A DNA stretch of 64,000 nucleotides from Tistrella bauzanensis (GCF_014636235.1 NZ_BMDZ01000028.1:1-64000); one strand, 5' to 3'. Shown: positions 36,635-45,348, counted from the stretch's first letter. A program made the numbers and translations. The notes: generated from the sequence alone by a model not told the origin.

Positions 36635-37155
36635 CGGCCGCCCTCCCCGGGGCGGCCATGCGGCTCGCCACCGGTCAGTTTGACCAGGGCCTCAAGCATG
36701 CCGGCCAGCGCCGACAGGCTCAGCACCAGCGCACCCACCGGGATCGCCGCCTGCGGCATCCAGAGCGGGGTGGCCAGGATGGTCGGCGACTCCCAGCCGA
36801 AGTCCCAACTGTCATAAGCCATCGACGCGCCGGTCCAGACCAGGGCGATGCCGACCAGAAAGGCGACCAGATTGCCGAACAGCGCCAACGCGGCACGCCC
36901 ACGCGGGCCGGCCATTTCCTCAAGCATCTCCATGCGGACATGGGCGCCCTGGCGCAGCACCCAGCCGCCGGCCAGAAAAGTTGCCGCCACCAGCAGGTAA
37001 CCGCTGACCTCGTTCACCCAGGTGGTCGGGCGGCCGATGGCATACCGCGACACCACCTCGTAAAACACGAACGCGGCCAGACACATGACCAGCACTGCCG
37101 ACAAGGCGAAGGCAGCACGGGCCAGGCGGTCGGCGCCGCCCAGGATCGCTTGCAT
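36631..37155 (-). CDS. dctQ: TRAP transporter small permease (DctQ family)
   Basis: A 174-aa protein with four helices. The second helical region reads TTWVNEVSGYLLVAATFL, with the conserved W-xxE of DctQ. The ATG at 37155 follows GGGAGGA by 6 nt and starts MQAILGGADRLARAAF; an upstream in-frame ATG (37263) would add an unrelated leader. It is the first gene of the dctQ-dctM-dctP-CoA-transferase-crotonase operon, divergent from the GntR-type regulator. Confidence 0.9.
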   Translation of the reverse strand: MQAILGGADRLARAAFALSAVLVMCLAAFVFYEVVSRYAIGRPTTWVNEVSGYLLVAATFLAGGWVLRQGAHVRMEMLEEMAGPRGRAALALFGNLVAFLVGIALVWTGASMAYDSWDFGWESPTILATPLWMPQAAIPVGALVLSLSALAGMLEALVKLTGGEPHGRPGEGGR

Positions 37156-37230
37156 GGATTCCTCCCGAGGATCGCCGCCGATTTCTCCGGCTGGCTTTGG
37201 CATGCATTGGAGTGTAGGCGTGGGCTGGCA

Positions 37231-37244
37231 AAGTGTATATACTT
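37231..37244. promoter_or_regulatory. Candidate GntR/FCD operator
   Basis: AAGTGTATATACTT is an AT-rich near-palindrome (AAGT/ACTT outer arms) in an otherwise GC-rich divergent region. It lies 76 bp upstream of dctQ and 167 bp upstream of the GntR-type gene. FadR-subfamily regulators commonly bind GTnTnnAC-type palindromes of this kind. Assignment to the neighbouring regulator is inferred. Confidence 0.45.
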
Positions 37245-37410
37245 TTCTAAAATCAGGATGCATTGCAGCGCAAACCGGATACTATTGCGCCGCATGAAAG
37301 CCACACGACCGCCGATCGGGCCAGGGGCGGGCATGGATCGTTCACGCCGGCGTCCTGTGCGCTATCCTTCACGCTGGTTCTTCCAGGTTCCACCCCGTCA
37401 ACGGCAGCTC

Positions 37411-38097
37411 ATGACCGATCAACAGACCCACAGACGGCCGACCATCGCCGAACAGGTTCAGAAGCGTCTGGCCGACGACATCCTGTCGGGCAACCTTCCA
37501 CCAGGATCGGTGATCGAGGAGACGACGCTGGCCGAATGCTATGGCGTTTCACGCACGCCTGTGCGGGAAGCCGTGCGCCGGCTGGCCGAAAGCGGGCTGA
37601 TCGACACCCGCCCCCGTCAACGGGCCGTGGTCGCGCGGCTGACCATGTCGTCGGTGCTCGAAATGTTCGAGGTGATGGCGGAACTGGAGGGGCTGTGCGC
37701 CCGGCTGGCCGCGCGCCGGATCACGCCCGAGGGGCGGATCGCCTTGAAGGCCGCCTGCGCCGATGCCCACACCCAGGCAATGAACCTCGATGTCGACGCC
37801 TATTACGTGGTGAATGAGCGGTTTCACGAACTGATCTATCAGGCCGCGCACAACCAGTATCTGGAACAGGAAACCCGCCGGCTGCGCGACCGGCTGCGGC
37901 CCTATCGGCTGCATCAGGGCCGCAGCCCCGGCCGCATGGCCGGATCCGACGGCGAACATGCCCAGGTGATGGCGGCGATCCTGCGTGGCGATGCCGATGA
38001 CGCCGCCAGCCTGATGCGCGCCCATGTGGTGATCCAGGGCGACGTGCTCCGCGACTTCATCCTGCGACCGCCACCGGGCCTTGCCGATGCCGGCTGA
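37411..38097 (+). CDS. GntR-family regulator with FCD effector domain
   Basis: A 228-aa regulator. The winged helix-turn-helix at about 10-75 includes LAECYGVSRTPVREAVRRL, the FadR-type recognition helix. The FCD domain has the metal-binding Asp/His pattern (DVDAYYVVNERFHELIYQAAHN, and GEHAQVMAAILRGDADDA). The frame is open far upstream, but the ATG at 37411 gives the normal length. Flanked by the divergent TRAP operon and downstream crotonase and CoA-ligase genes, it probably responds to the imported carboxylate or its CoA ester. It matches the place of MatR in rhizobial malonate loci. Confidence 0.9.
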   Translation: MTDQQTHRRPTIAEQVQKRLADDILSGNLPPGSVIEETTLAECYGVSRTPVREAVRRLAESGLIDTRPRQRAVVARLTMSSVLEMFEVMAELEGLCARLAARRITPEGRIALKAACADAHTQAMNLDVDAYYVVNERFHELIYQAAHNQYLEQETRRLRDRLRPYRLHQGRSPGRMAGSDGEHAQVMAAILRGDADDAASLMRAHVVIQGDVLRDFILRPPPGLADAG

Positions 38098-38127
38098 TCC
38101 GGCTGCGTACCTGCATTCGACCGTTCA

Positions 38128-38160
38128 GGCCCACCTCCCCTCCTGGCCCACCTCCCCTCC
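38128..38160 (+). repeat. 17-bp tandem duplication before the second crotonase gene
   Basis: GGCCCACCTCCCCTCCT at 38128-38144 is repeated, one base short, at 38145-38160. It is pyrimidine-rich on the plus strand and lies just upstream of the crotonase start at 38179. It spaces the two genes without coding. It may affect translation initiation, but nothing in the sequence proves that. Confidence 0.6.
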
Positions 38161-38178
38161 AAAAAAGGCACCCGACCG

Positions 38179-38994
38179 ATGACCGATCAGACGCCCGCCG
38201 CCGAAGCCCCGGCGGTCACCCTCTCCCTTGGCCGCGGCGTCGCCGTGCTGGAAATCCGCAACCCGGCCAAGCGCAATGCCGTCAGCTATGGCATGTGGGT
38301 GGCGATGGCCGACCATCTGACCGGGCTTGCGACGATGGCCGCCGGTGAGCTGCATGCGGTGGTGGTGCGCGGCCACGGCGAACGCGCCTTCGTGTCCGGC
38401 GCCGATCTCAGCGAATTCAACGCCGCGCGTGCCGGATCGGATGGCCCGAAGCGTTATGACACCGCGGTCGAGGCTGCCTCGGCGGCGCTGGAAGCGCTGC
38501 CGGTGCCGACCATCGCCATGATCCACGGTGCCTGCATCGGTGCCGGTTTCGGCGTCGCCATGGCCTGTGACCTGCGCTATGCCGACGACCGTGCGGTGTT
38601 CGCGGTGCCGGCCGCCCGGCTGGGCATCGGCTATCACGCCACCGGCGTGCGCCGGATCGTCGACGCGATCGGCGCCGCCGCCACGCGGGAACTGCTGATG
38701 ACGGCCAAGCGCTATGATGCGGCCGAGGCGAAGGCGTTGGGCATGGTGAACGCCATCCTGCCGTCCGACGGACTGCAGGCGCATGTCGACAGCATCCTCG
38801 ACACGCTGCGCGACAATGCCCCGCTCAGCATCCGCGCCTCAAAGCAGACGGTGCGGGCCGCGATCCGCCCTGAAGATGCCGATACCGCCGCCGCCGCCCA
38901 GGCCGCGATCGCCGCCTGCAACGACAGCCGCGACTATGCCGAGGGCATTGCGGCCCTGGGAGATCGCCGGCCGCCGGTCTTCACCGGCAATTGA
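38179..38994 (+). CDS. Crotonase-fold protein lacking hydratase glutamates (second copy)
   Basis: A 271-aa enoyl-CoA hydratase/isomerase-family protein, a distant paralogue of the one at 32087-32887. It keeps the oxyanion-hole regions VSGADLSEFN and HGACIGAGFGVAMACDLRYA. The hydratase Glu positions are Gly/Val and Ala (VPAARLGIGYH), and the LGxGY tyrosine is conserved. It lies between the GntR-type regulator and a MatB-like ligase on the plus strand. A decarboxylase or other lyase acting on a malonyl-type CoA ester fits this context, but the family is broad. Confidence 0.85.
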   Translation: MTDQTPAAEAPAVTLSLGRGVAVLEIRNPAKRNAVSYGMWVAMADHLTGLATMAAGELHAVVVRGHGERAFVSGADLSEFNAARAGSDGPKRYDTAVEAASAALEALPVPTIAMIHGACIGAGFGVAMACDLRYADDRAVFAVPAARLGIGYHATGVRRIVDAIGAAATRELLMTAKRYDAAEAKALGMVNAILPSDGLQAHVDSILDTLRDNAPLSIRASKQTVRAAIRPEDADTAAAAQAAIAACNDSRDYAEGIAALGDRRPPVFTGN

Positions 38995-39061
38995 CCACGG
39001 CTCGGCATTCTATCGGCGGCGCTCCACCGCCGCCGCACCAACAGAGAAATGACCCCAGACA

Positions 39062-40597
39062 ATGATCCCCGCCGCTCATCCAGCCGATACCGCCGCCGAC
39101 AGCCTGCATGCGATCATCCTGACGACGCTTGCCCGCCATCCCGACACCATCGTGATCGACTGGCATGGCGGACCGGTGACGGCGGTGGCACTGCAGGCCC
39201 GTGCGGCCGGCTTCGCATCGGCCCTGGCAGCGCTGGGGGTGGCGCCGGGTGACAGGGTGGCGGTGCGGGTGGAAAAGAGCCCCGACGCCATCGCCCTGTT
39301 CCTGGGCACGCTGATGGCCGGGGCCGTATTCCTGCCGCTGAATACGGCCTATACCGTGACCGAACTGGCCTGGCTGCTCGGCGATGCCGAACCGGCGGTG
39401 TTCATCACCGATCCTGCCGCCGTTGAGACCTGCCGCCCGGCCGTGCCGGCAGGGGTTGCGATCGCCTCGCTCGGCAGCGACGGATCGGGCGATCTGGCGG
39501 CACGAGCGTCGCAGGCATCCGCCCCGGCCCCGGTTGCCTGCGGGCCGGATGCTCCGGCGGCGATCCTCTATACCTCTGGCACCACCGGTCGTCCCAAGGG
39601 CGCCGTGCTCAGCCACCGCAACCTCACGGCCAATATTCAAGCACTGTGCCGGGCCTGGGCGATCACCGACCGGGATGTGCTGCTGCACGCCCTGCCGCTG
39701 TTTCATGCCCATGGCCTGTTCGTGGCCGCCGGAACCCTGCTTGCGGCTGGCGGCCGGATGATCCTGTTGCCGAAATTCGACGTGGCCACGGCCCGCGCCC
39801 ACCTGCCCGCGGCCACACTGTTCATGGGCGTGCCAACCTTCTATGCCCGGCTTCTGGACCTGCCCGGCTTCGGGGCCGATGACTGCCGGCACCTGCGGCT
39901 GGCCGTGGCCGGATCGGCACCGCTGGGCCCGGACCTGTTCCGCCGCTTTCAGGCTGCCACCGGTCATGCCGTGCTGGAACGCTATGGCGCCACCGAAATG
40001 AGCATCGCGGTTGCCAACCCCCTCGATGGCGAGCGCCGTCCCGGCAGCATCGGCTATCCCCTGCCCGGCTGCGAGGCGCGCGTGGTCGGCCCCGACGACG
40101 CGCCGCTCCCGGCCGGCACAGCCGGCGAGCTTCAGATCCGGGGGCCGAACGTGTTCACCGGCTATTGGCGCCGGCCGGACGCGACCGCAGCCGCCTTCAC
40201 GCCCGACGGCTTCTTCCGCACGGGCGATCTTGCCGTCGCCGAGGCCGATGGCCGGCTTGCCATTGTCGGCCGGTCGAAGGATCTGATCATCACCGGCGGC
40301 TATAACGTCTACCCGCGTGAGGTGGAGATCGTGCTCGACGACCTGGACGGCGTCGGAGAAAGTGCCGTGATCGGCCTGCCGCACCCGGATTTCGGCGAGG
40401 CGGTGACCGCGGTGATCGAGGCCTCAGCCGGCAGCGCCGCCCCGGCCGAGGCCAAGGTGATCGGCCACCTGCGGTCGGAACTCGCCGCGTATAAGTGCCC
40501 GAAGCGGGTGATCGTGGTCGACCGGCTGCCGCGCAACACCATGGGCAAGGTCGAGAAGGCCCGGCTACGGGCCGAGCATGCCTCCCTGTACGGCTGA
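39062..40597 (+). CDS. Acyl-CoA synthetase, malonyl-CoA synthetase (MatB)-like
   Basis: A 511-aa adenylate-forming ligase. The P-loop is YTSGTTGRPKGAVLSH near residue 172. The MatB-like centre follows: LFHAHGLFVAAGTLL, FMGVPTFYARLL and LERYGATEM. The hinge is GRSKDLIITGGYNVYPREVE and the catalytic Lys lies in PRNTMGKVEK. ATP-dependent thioesterification of malonate or a methylated relative is the closest match. It follows the crotonase gene by 67 nt. Other short-chain acids remain possible, since specificity residues were not modelled. Confidence 0.88.
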   Translation: MIPAAHPADTAADSLHAIILTTLARHPDTIVIDWHGGPVTAVALQARAAGFASALAALGVAPGDRVAVRVEKSPDAIALFLGTLMAGAVFLPLNTAYTVTELAWLLGDAEPAVFITDPAAVETCRPAVPAGVAIASLGSDGSGDLAARASQASAPAPVACGPDAPAAILYTSGTTGRPKGAVLSHRNLTANIQALCRAWAITDRDVLLHALPLFHAHGLFVAAGTLLAAGGRMILLPKFDVATARAHLPAATLFMGVPTFYARLLDLPGFGADDCRHLRLAVAGSAPLGPDLFRRFQAATGHAVLERYGATEMSIAVANPLDGERRPGSIGYPLPGCEARVVGPDDAPLPAGTAGELQIRGPNVFTGYWRRPDATAAAFTPDGFFRTGDLAVAEADGRLAIVGRSKDLIITGGYNVYPREVEIVLDDLDGVGESAVIGLPHPDFGEAVTAVIEASAGSAAPAEAKVIGHLRSELAAYKCPKRVIVVDRLPRNTMGKVEKARLRAEHASLYG

Positions 40598-40620
40598 GAC
40601 TGGCCCTCTCCCCATCGGCC

Positions 40621-40648
40621 CGCCACCCTCGGGTGAGCGAGGGCGGCG
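40621..40648 (+). terminator. Hairpin after the MatB-like ligase gene
   Basis: CGCCACCCTCG (40621-40631) pairs with CGAGGGCGGCG (40638-40648) with one A/C mismatch and a 6-nt loop. It lies 23 nt after the ligase stop, with TCTTCGCG following and an A7 run nearby. It is a weak-U-tract terminator candidate. Confidence 0.5.
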
Positions 40649-40805
40649 TCTTCGCGCTCGCAAAAAAATGTGACATGCATCGCATCCGACCGGGCATTTC
40701 CCGTGTAACATCATTGGGACATGTCGTGGCGGCTTGGCGTTCGGGCTGCAAACCGACTAAGTTGGCGACCTGAGGCCACAGCCGCCCACCAGCCGGGAGA
40801 TCCGC

Positions 40806-42005
40806 ATGCCGACAGGCGCCGCGCCACCGCGCGCCACCGATAACCGCCGTGTCAGGGGCGCCGGTGCCGCCGATACCGATGCGCCCCGGGCCTCCTGGCG
40901 GGACGGCGATGGCGGACGGCTGCTCGTGGTGAGCGGCGCGTGGACCACCGCACGATTGAGCACGATCGAACGGCTGCGCCGTGGCAGGGAACCGGCGGCG
41001 ACCGCGATCGACATCGGCGGCGTGACCGCGCTCGACGCCAATGGCGGGCTGATGCTGCTGGCGCTGGCCGGCGTGGACCAGACGCCGGCCGACGGCCAGG
41101 CCGGCGACATTGCCGTCCATGGCGGCGACGATCGCAGGCGCGACCTGCTCCAGACCCTGATGACGGCGGCCGCGGCCGAATGCGGCCGCAAACCGCGGTC
41201 CGGCGGGTTCCTCGGCATGGTGGAAACCACCGGCCGGGCGACGGTCAACGCGCTGAAGGAGGCGCGCGATCTGGTCGGCTTCATCGGCCTGGTCACCATC
41301 GCGATCGGTCGCACGATCTTTCAGCCACGACGGCTGCGCATGACCGCCCTGGTCAGCCATATCGAGCGCACAGGCCTGGACGCCATGCCGATCGTGGGGC
41401 TGCTGGGCTTCCTGATCGGTGTGGTGCTTGCCTATCAGGGCGCCGACCAGCTGCGTCAGTTCGGCGCCGAGATCTTCACGGTCAATCTGGTCGGCGTGGG
41501 CGTGCTGCGGGAAATGGGCATCCTGCTGACCGCGATCATCGTCGCCGGCCGGTCGGGTAGCGCCTTCACCGCCGAGATCGGCGCCATGACCATCAACGAG
41601 GAGGTGGACGCGATCCGCACCCTCGGCCTTGATCCGGTGGACATGCTGGTGGTACCGCGCATGCTGGCGCTGATGATCACCCTGCCGCTGCTGACCTTTT
41701 TCGCCAACATGATGGGCCTGACCGGCGGCGCGGTGATGGCGCTGCTGACCCTCGACATCTCGATCGACCAGTATATCCGTCAGCTTGAAAGCGCCGTGAC
41801 CATCACGACCTTCCTGGTCGGCATGGTCAAGGCGCCGGTCTTCGCCGCCATGATCGCGATGATAGGCTGCTTCCAGGGCCTCCGGGTCGGCCGCTCGGCC
41901 GCGGCCGTCGGCCGCTCGACCACCACATCGGTGGTCGAGGGCGTGTTCGTGGTGATCCTGCTGGACGCGCTGTTCTCGGTCCTGTTCTCGATACTGGGGG
42001 TGTGA
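40806..42005 (+). CDS. mlaE: Mla-type lipid ABC permease with N-terminal STAS domain (MlaE)
   Basis: A 399-aa protein. Residues 35-120 form a STAS-like domain (RLLVVSGAWTTARLSTIERL, AIDIGGVTALDANGGLMLL), standing in for separate MlaB. Residues 140-399 form the MlaE permease with EIGAMTINEEVDAIRTLGLD and VVPRMLALMITLPLL. It is part of an inner-membrane complex that moves phospholipids between membranes. It is the first gene of mlaE-mlaF-mlaD-lipoprotein and is followed 4 nt later by mlaF. No mlaC or mlaA homologue is nearby. Confidence 0.92.
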   Translation: MPTGAAPPRATDNRRVRGAGAADTDAPRASWRDGDGGRLLVVSGAWTTARLSTIERLRRGREPAATAIDIGGVTALDANGGLMLLALAGVDQTPADGQAGDIAVHGGDDRRRDLLQTLMTAAAAECGRKPRSGGFLGMVETTGRATVNALKEARDLVGFIGLVTIAIGRTIFQPRRLRMTALVSHIERTGLDAMPIVGLLGFLIGVVLAYQGADQLRQFGAEIFTVNLVGVGVLREMGILLTAIIVAGRSGSAFTAEIGAMTINEEVDAIRTLGLDPVDMLVVPRMLALMITLPLLTFFANMMGLTGGAVMALLTLDISIDQYIRQLESAVTITTFLVGMVKAPVFAAMIAMIGCFQGLRVGRSAAAVGRSTTTSVVEGVFVVILLDALFSVLFSILGV

Positions 42006-42009
42006 CAGC

Positions 42010-42834
42010 ATGGTCGATGCCACCACCAAGCCTGCGGGCGAGCCGATTGTCGAGGTCGAGGGCCTGGTCACCCGCTTTGGTGCCACCACCATCCATGATG
42101 GTCTGAGCTTTACTGTCGATCGTGGCGAGATCATGGGCGTGGTCGGTGGGTCGGGCTCAGGCAAATCGGTGATGCTGCGCATCATCCTGGGGCTGATCCA
42201 TCCGGCGGCCGGCCGCATCCGGCTGCTGGGCGAGGAGATCACTGGATTTGACGAGGCAGCACGCAGCCGCCGCCAGCGGCGGATCGGCATGCTGTTCCAG
42301 GACGGTGCCCTGTTCAGCCAGTTGACCGTTGCCGAGAACGTGGCCATGCCGCTGATCGAGCACGCGCGGGTGAGTACCCAGACCGCGCGCCGGCTGGCGA
42401 TCGACAAACTGGTTCTGGTTGGGCTGAAGCCCGCCGACGGTGACAAACTACCGTCGGAGTTGTCGGGCGGCATGCGAAAGCGCGCCGGACTGGCTCGCGC
42501 CCTGGCCATGGACCCGGAATTACTGCTGCTGGACGAGCCCACCGCCGGTCTGGATCCGATTTCGGCCGAAGGCTTCGATCAACTGATCCTGGACCTGAAC
42601 CATGCCCTGGGCGTGACCGTGATGCTGGTCACCCATGACCTGGACACGCTGCACGCGATCTGCGACCGGGTGGCGGCCCTGGTCGACAAGCAGATCCGCA
42701 TCGGGCCGATCGCAGAGCTTGCACAAGACCCGCATCCATGGCTGCAATCCTATTTCGGCGGGCCGCGCGGCCGTGCCGCCTTGCGCGCGTCCGATGACGC
42801 CGCGGTGCGGAACGCCCCGATGCCGACCCGTTGA
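42010..42834 (+). CDS. mlaF: Mla-type lipid ABC transporter ATPase (MlaF)
   Basis: A 274-aa ATPase. Walker A is GGSGSGKSVMLRIILG and the Q-loop is GMLFQDGALFSQLT. The signature LSGGMRKRAGLARALAMDP is the MlaF/Mkl variant, and Walker B is LLLLDEPTAGLDP. It energises lipid transfer with MlaE and the MCE protein MlaD. The C-terminus RAALRASDDAAVRNAPMPTR extends past the ABC domain. Confidence 0.93.
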   Translation: MVDATTKPAGEPIVEVEGLVTRFGATTIHDGLSFTVDRGEIMGVVGGSGSGKSVMLRIILGLIHPAAGRIRLLGEEITGFDEAARSRRQRRIGMLFQDGALFSQLTVAENVAMPLIEHARVSTQTARRLAIDKLVLVGLKPADGDKLPSELSGGMRKRAGLARALAMDPELLLLDEPTAGLDPISAEGFDQLILDLNHALGVTVMLVTHDLDTLHAICDRVAALVDKQIRIGPIAELAQDPHPWLQSYFGGPRGRAALRASDDAAVRNAPMPTR

Positions 42835-42850
42835 CCACCAGGAAGAACCG

Positions 42851-43849
42851 ATGGAAACCCGAGCCAATCATCTGATCGTCGGCAGCTTCGTGCTGGCCCT
42901 GCTCATCGGGCTGGTGGGCTTCGTGCTGTGGCTGGCCGGCAGCGGCAACGATCGCGCCGTCACCCGCTATGACATCTTCTTCGCCCAGGCGATCACCGGC
43001 CTCAGAACCGGCGATCCGGTAAGCTATCGCGGCATCCCGGTGGGCCAGATCAGCGAGATCAAGATCGCGCCGGGTGACGCCGACCGTATTCTGGTGACCG
43101 CGGATATCGACCGCGGCACGCCGATCAGCCCGAACACGGTGGCGACATTGGCCTTGCGCGGCATCACCGGCGGCGCCTATGTGCTGCTGGATACCGATGA
43201 GTCTGGCGCGATTGCATCGACCTCGGTCACTGGCGAGAGCCCGGAGGGACACCCGGTGATCCCGTCAAAGGCCTCGCGGATCGACCAGATCATCGCCGGG
43301 GCCCCCGACCTGATCACACGCACCATCACGCTGCTCGACCAGGCAAACGAGGTGTTCGGACCCGAGAACCGGGCGATGATCTCGGCGACGCTGTCGGATC
43401 TGAAGACGGTCAGCGGCGCGATCGCCAGGAATCCTGAGCGACTGGACCAGATCATGGCCGATGCCCAGGCAACCATGTCGGAGGCGCGCGCCGCGGCGGA
43501 GCGCTTCGATGGCATGATGACCAGCCTGCAGGGCACGGCCGGCAATCTGGATACCGAATTGAAGGCGACGCTGACCGAACTGCGCAGCGCCGTCGGTGCC
43601 ATCGACAAGGGCTCGGCCGCGCTGATGGACGAGTTGCGCGGCACCAACCGCAACCTGAACAGCCTGATCGACGAGAACCGCACGCCGATCAACGACTTCA
43701 CGTCGAACGGCCTGTATGAACTGACCTCGCTGCTGGCCGAGGCCCGCGGCCTGGTCACCACCTTGAACAGCCTTGCCGTCCAGATCGAGCGCGATCCGCA
43801 GCGCTTCCTGCTCGGCGGCCAGCAACAGGGATATCAGCCCGGTGAATGA
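42851..43849 (+). CDS. mlaD: MCE-family lipid-binding protein (MlaD)
   Basis: A 332-aa protein anchored by one N-terminal helix (HLIVGSFVLALLIGLVGFVL). An MCE domain follows at about 40-120 (FFAQAITGLRTGDPVSYRGI, GITGGAYVLLDT). A long helical periplasmic tail of about 200 residues has coiled-coil character, longer than E. coli MlaD. It should form a hexameric ring between MlaE and the periplasm. The ATG at 42851 follows AGGAAG. Its stop overlaps the GTG of the next gene. Confidence 0.9.
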   Translation: METRANHLIVGSFVLALLIGLVGFVLWLAGSGNDRAVTRYDIFFAQAITGLRTGDPVSYRGIPVGQISEIKIAPGDADRILVTADIDRGTPISPNTVATLALRGITGGAYVLLDTDESGAIASTSVTGESPEGHPVIPSKASRIDQIIAGAPDLITRTITLLDQANEVFGPENRAMISATLSDLKTVSGAIARNPERLDQIMADAQATMSEARAAAERFDGMMTSLQGTAGNLDTELKATLTELRSAVGAIDKGSAALMDELRGTNRNLNSLIDENRTPINDFTSNGLYELTSLLAEARGLVTTLNSLAVQIERDPQRFLLGGQQQGYQPGE

Positions 43850-44555
43850 TGCCTCGCCGATGCCCGGCCACGCCACCACGCCCGCGCCGTCCGACGACAT
43901 GGCCCGCATGATCAGCCGCCGTGGCGCCCTGCGCCTGGGCCTGCTTGCAACCGGCGGGCTGCTGCTTGCCGCCTGCTCGCCCGAGAAACTGTTTCTGGGT
44001 GATCCGCCACAGCTCTACCGGCTGAGTGCCCCTGAAGACATCGCCGGTGTCCCCACGACCGGGCGGCCCTGGCAATTGTCGGTGGAACGGCCGACCGCCT
44101 CGGCCGCGCTCGACACCTCACGCGTGGTTCTGCAACGCGGGCGCTCGGAAATCGCCTATTTCGCCCGCGCGAACTGGACCGACCGCACCACCGGTATGAT
44201 GCAGTCGCTGATGGTCGATGCCTTCCTGAACGCGCGCTCGCATGTCGCGGTGGCCCCGGCCTCGATCGGGCTCAGGCCCGATCTGACGCTTCAATCGGAA
44301 CTGCTGAACTTCCAGGCCCAATATCCCAACGGCGGCGGCGGCACGCCGACCATCCGAATGGAGGTCAACGCCCGGCTGGTGACCATGCCCGAACGGCGGA
44401 TCGTGGCCCAGCGGCGCTTCGATATCTCGCAGCCCGCCACAGCCGACAGCACCGATCAGGTCATTGCCGCCTTCGATGCGGCGTCGGACCGGTTCCTGCA
44501 GGATCTGGTGTTATGGGCGATCGATACGGGGACATCGGCCCTGCCAGCCGGCTGA
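43842..44555 (+). CDS. ABC-type transport auxiliary lipoprotein
   Basis: A lipoprotein of about 237 aa. An N-terminal SRRGALRLGLLATGG stretch is followed by the lipobox LLAAC, so Cys is the probable lipidation site. The rest matches the auxiliary-lipoprotein family often found after MlaEFD or PqiAB (QLYRLSAPEDIAG, SEIAYFARANWTDRTTGM). The start is uncertain: GTG at 43842 overlaps the mlaD stop, while ATGs at 43860, 43899 and 43908 are also in frame. It probably guides lipid transfer near the outer membrane. Confidence 0.82.
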   Translation: MNDASPMPGHATTPAPSDDMARMISRRGALRLGLLATGGLLLAACSPEKLFLGDPPQLYRLSAPEDIAGVPTTGRPWQLSVERPTASAALDTSRVVLQRGRSEIAYFARANWTDRTTGMMQSLMVDAFLNARSHVAVAPASIGLRPDLTLQSELLNFQAQYPNGGGGTPTIRMEVNARLVTMPERRIVAQRRFDISQPATADSTDQVIAAFDAASDRFLQDLVLWAIDTGTSALPAG

Positions 44556-44592
44556 CCGGGGCGGGTTCGATGGAACGAAGGGCGGAGACAGG

Positions 44593-45348
44593 ATGAGCGG
44601 CGTGATACCGGCGATCGGTCCCGCCCTTGCCGCCCTGTTTGGTGGCTGGGGGCTTGCCCGCTATGCCATCGCCGCCGCTCATGCCCGCGAGCGCGGCCGA
44701 CCCGGCCCTGTCCGCAGCGCCGTCGACCGGCTGCATCTCCGCGTCACCCGCAGCCGGCAGGCCGCGATCGCTGCGGCCGACGCCGCCGCCTGGGCAGATG
44801 AGGCCACCCCCCCGGCCAGGCCGCCCTTCCCGCCCGACCGGAGCGCCTGGGCGGCCGGCGCGCTCGCCAGTCTGGCGGTGATCGTGGGTGCGGCACTGGA
44901 TCTGCCGGCGCCACCGGCGCAGGTGGCCGTCCTGGCGGCAGGTGCCGCCGCCCTTGCCGTGGCCGATCTGGCCTATGGCCGCCTGCCCGATGTGATCACC
45001 TTCGGCCTGCTGATCCTGGGCCTGCTCGCCTCTCCCGATGATGCCGCACTGGGTGAACGGGCGCTGGCGGCTGCGGCCGGTGGTGGCGGCATGTGGCTGG
45101 TGGCGATGGTCTATCGTGTCGGCCGGGGCCGCGACGGCATCGGCATGGGCGATGTGAAGCTGGCAGCGGCCGGTGGCGCGTGGCTTGGGGCGGCGCTGCC
45201 GTGGGGATTGGCATTGGGAGCTATGCTGACCGTGGCACTGGCGGGGCTTCTGGCCCGGCGGATCAGCAGCGATCAACGCCTGCCCTTCGGCCCCGGCCTC
45301 GCCGCCGGCATGGTCATCCTGTTTCTGGCGGCCCCGGCCCTGGGTTGA
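44593..45348 (+). CDS. Prepilin peptidase, A24 family
   Basis: A 251-aa polytopic membrane aspartate protease. The two catalytic Asp are seen in VADLAYGRLPDVIT (near residue 131) and IGMGDVKLAAAGG (near 188). The N-terminal zinc-cysteine domain of PilD is absent, as in CpaA/TadV-type enzymes. It starts at ATG 44593 behind GGAGACAGG, 37 nt after the lipoprotein gene. No pilin or Flp/Tad gene is in the window, so its substrate is unclear and its place in the mla operon is unexpected. Confidence 0.82.
   Translation: MSGVIPAIGPALAALFGGWGLARYAIAAAHARERGRPGPVRSAVDRLHLRVTRSRQAAIAAADAAAWADEATPPARPPFPPDRSAWAAGALASLAVIVGAALDLPAPPAQVAVLAAGAAALAVADLAYGRLPDVITFGLLILGLLASPDDAALGERALAAAAGGGGMWLVAMVYRVGRGRDGIGMGDVKLAAAGGAWLGAALPWGLALGAMLTVALAGLLARRISSDQRLPFGPGLAAGMVILFLAAPALG

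Noticed and set aside
40290..42542. A 750-codon antisense frame across matB-like, mlaE and mlaF genes
   Set aside because: It spans three recognisable genes and the gap between them; the product is His/Gln/Asp-rich and featureless.
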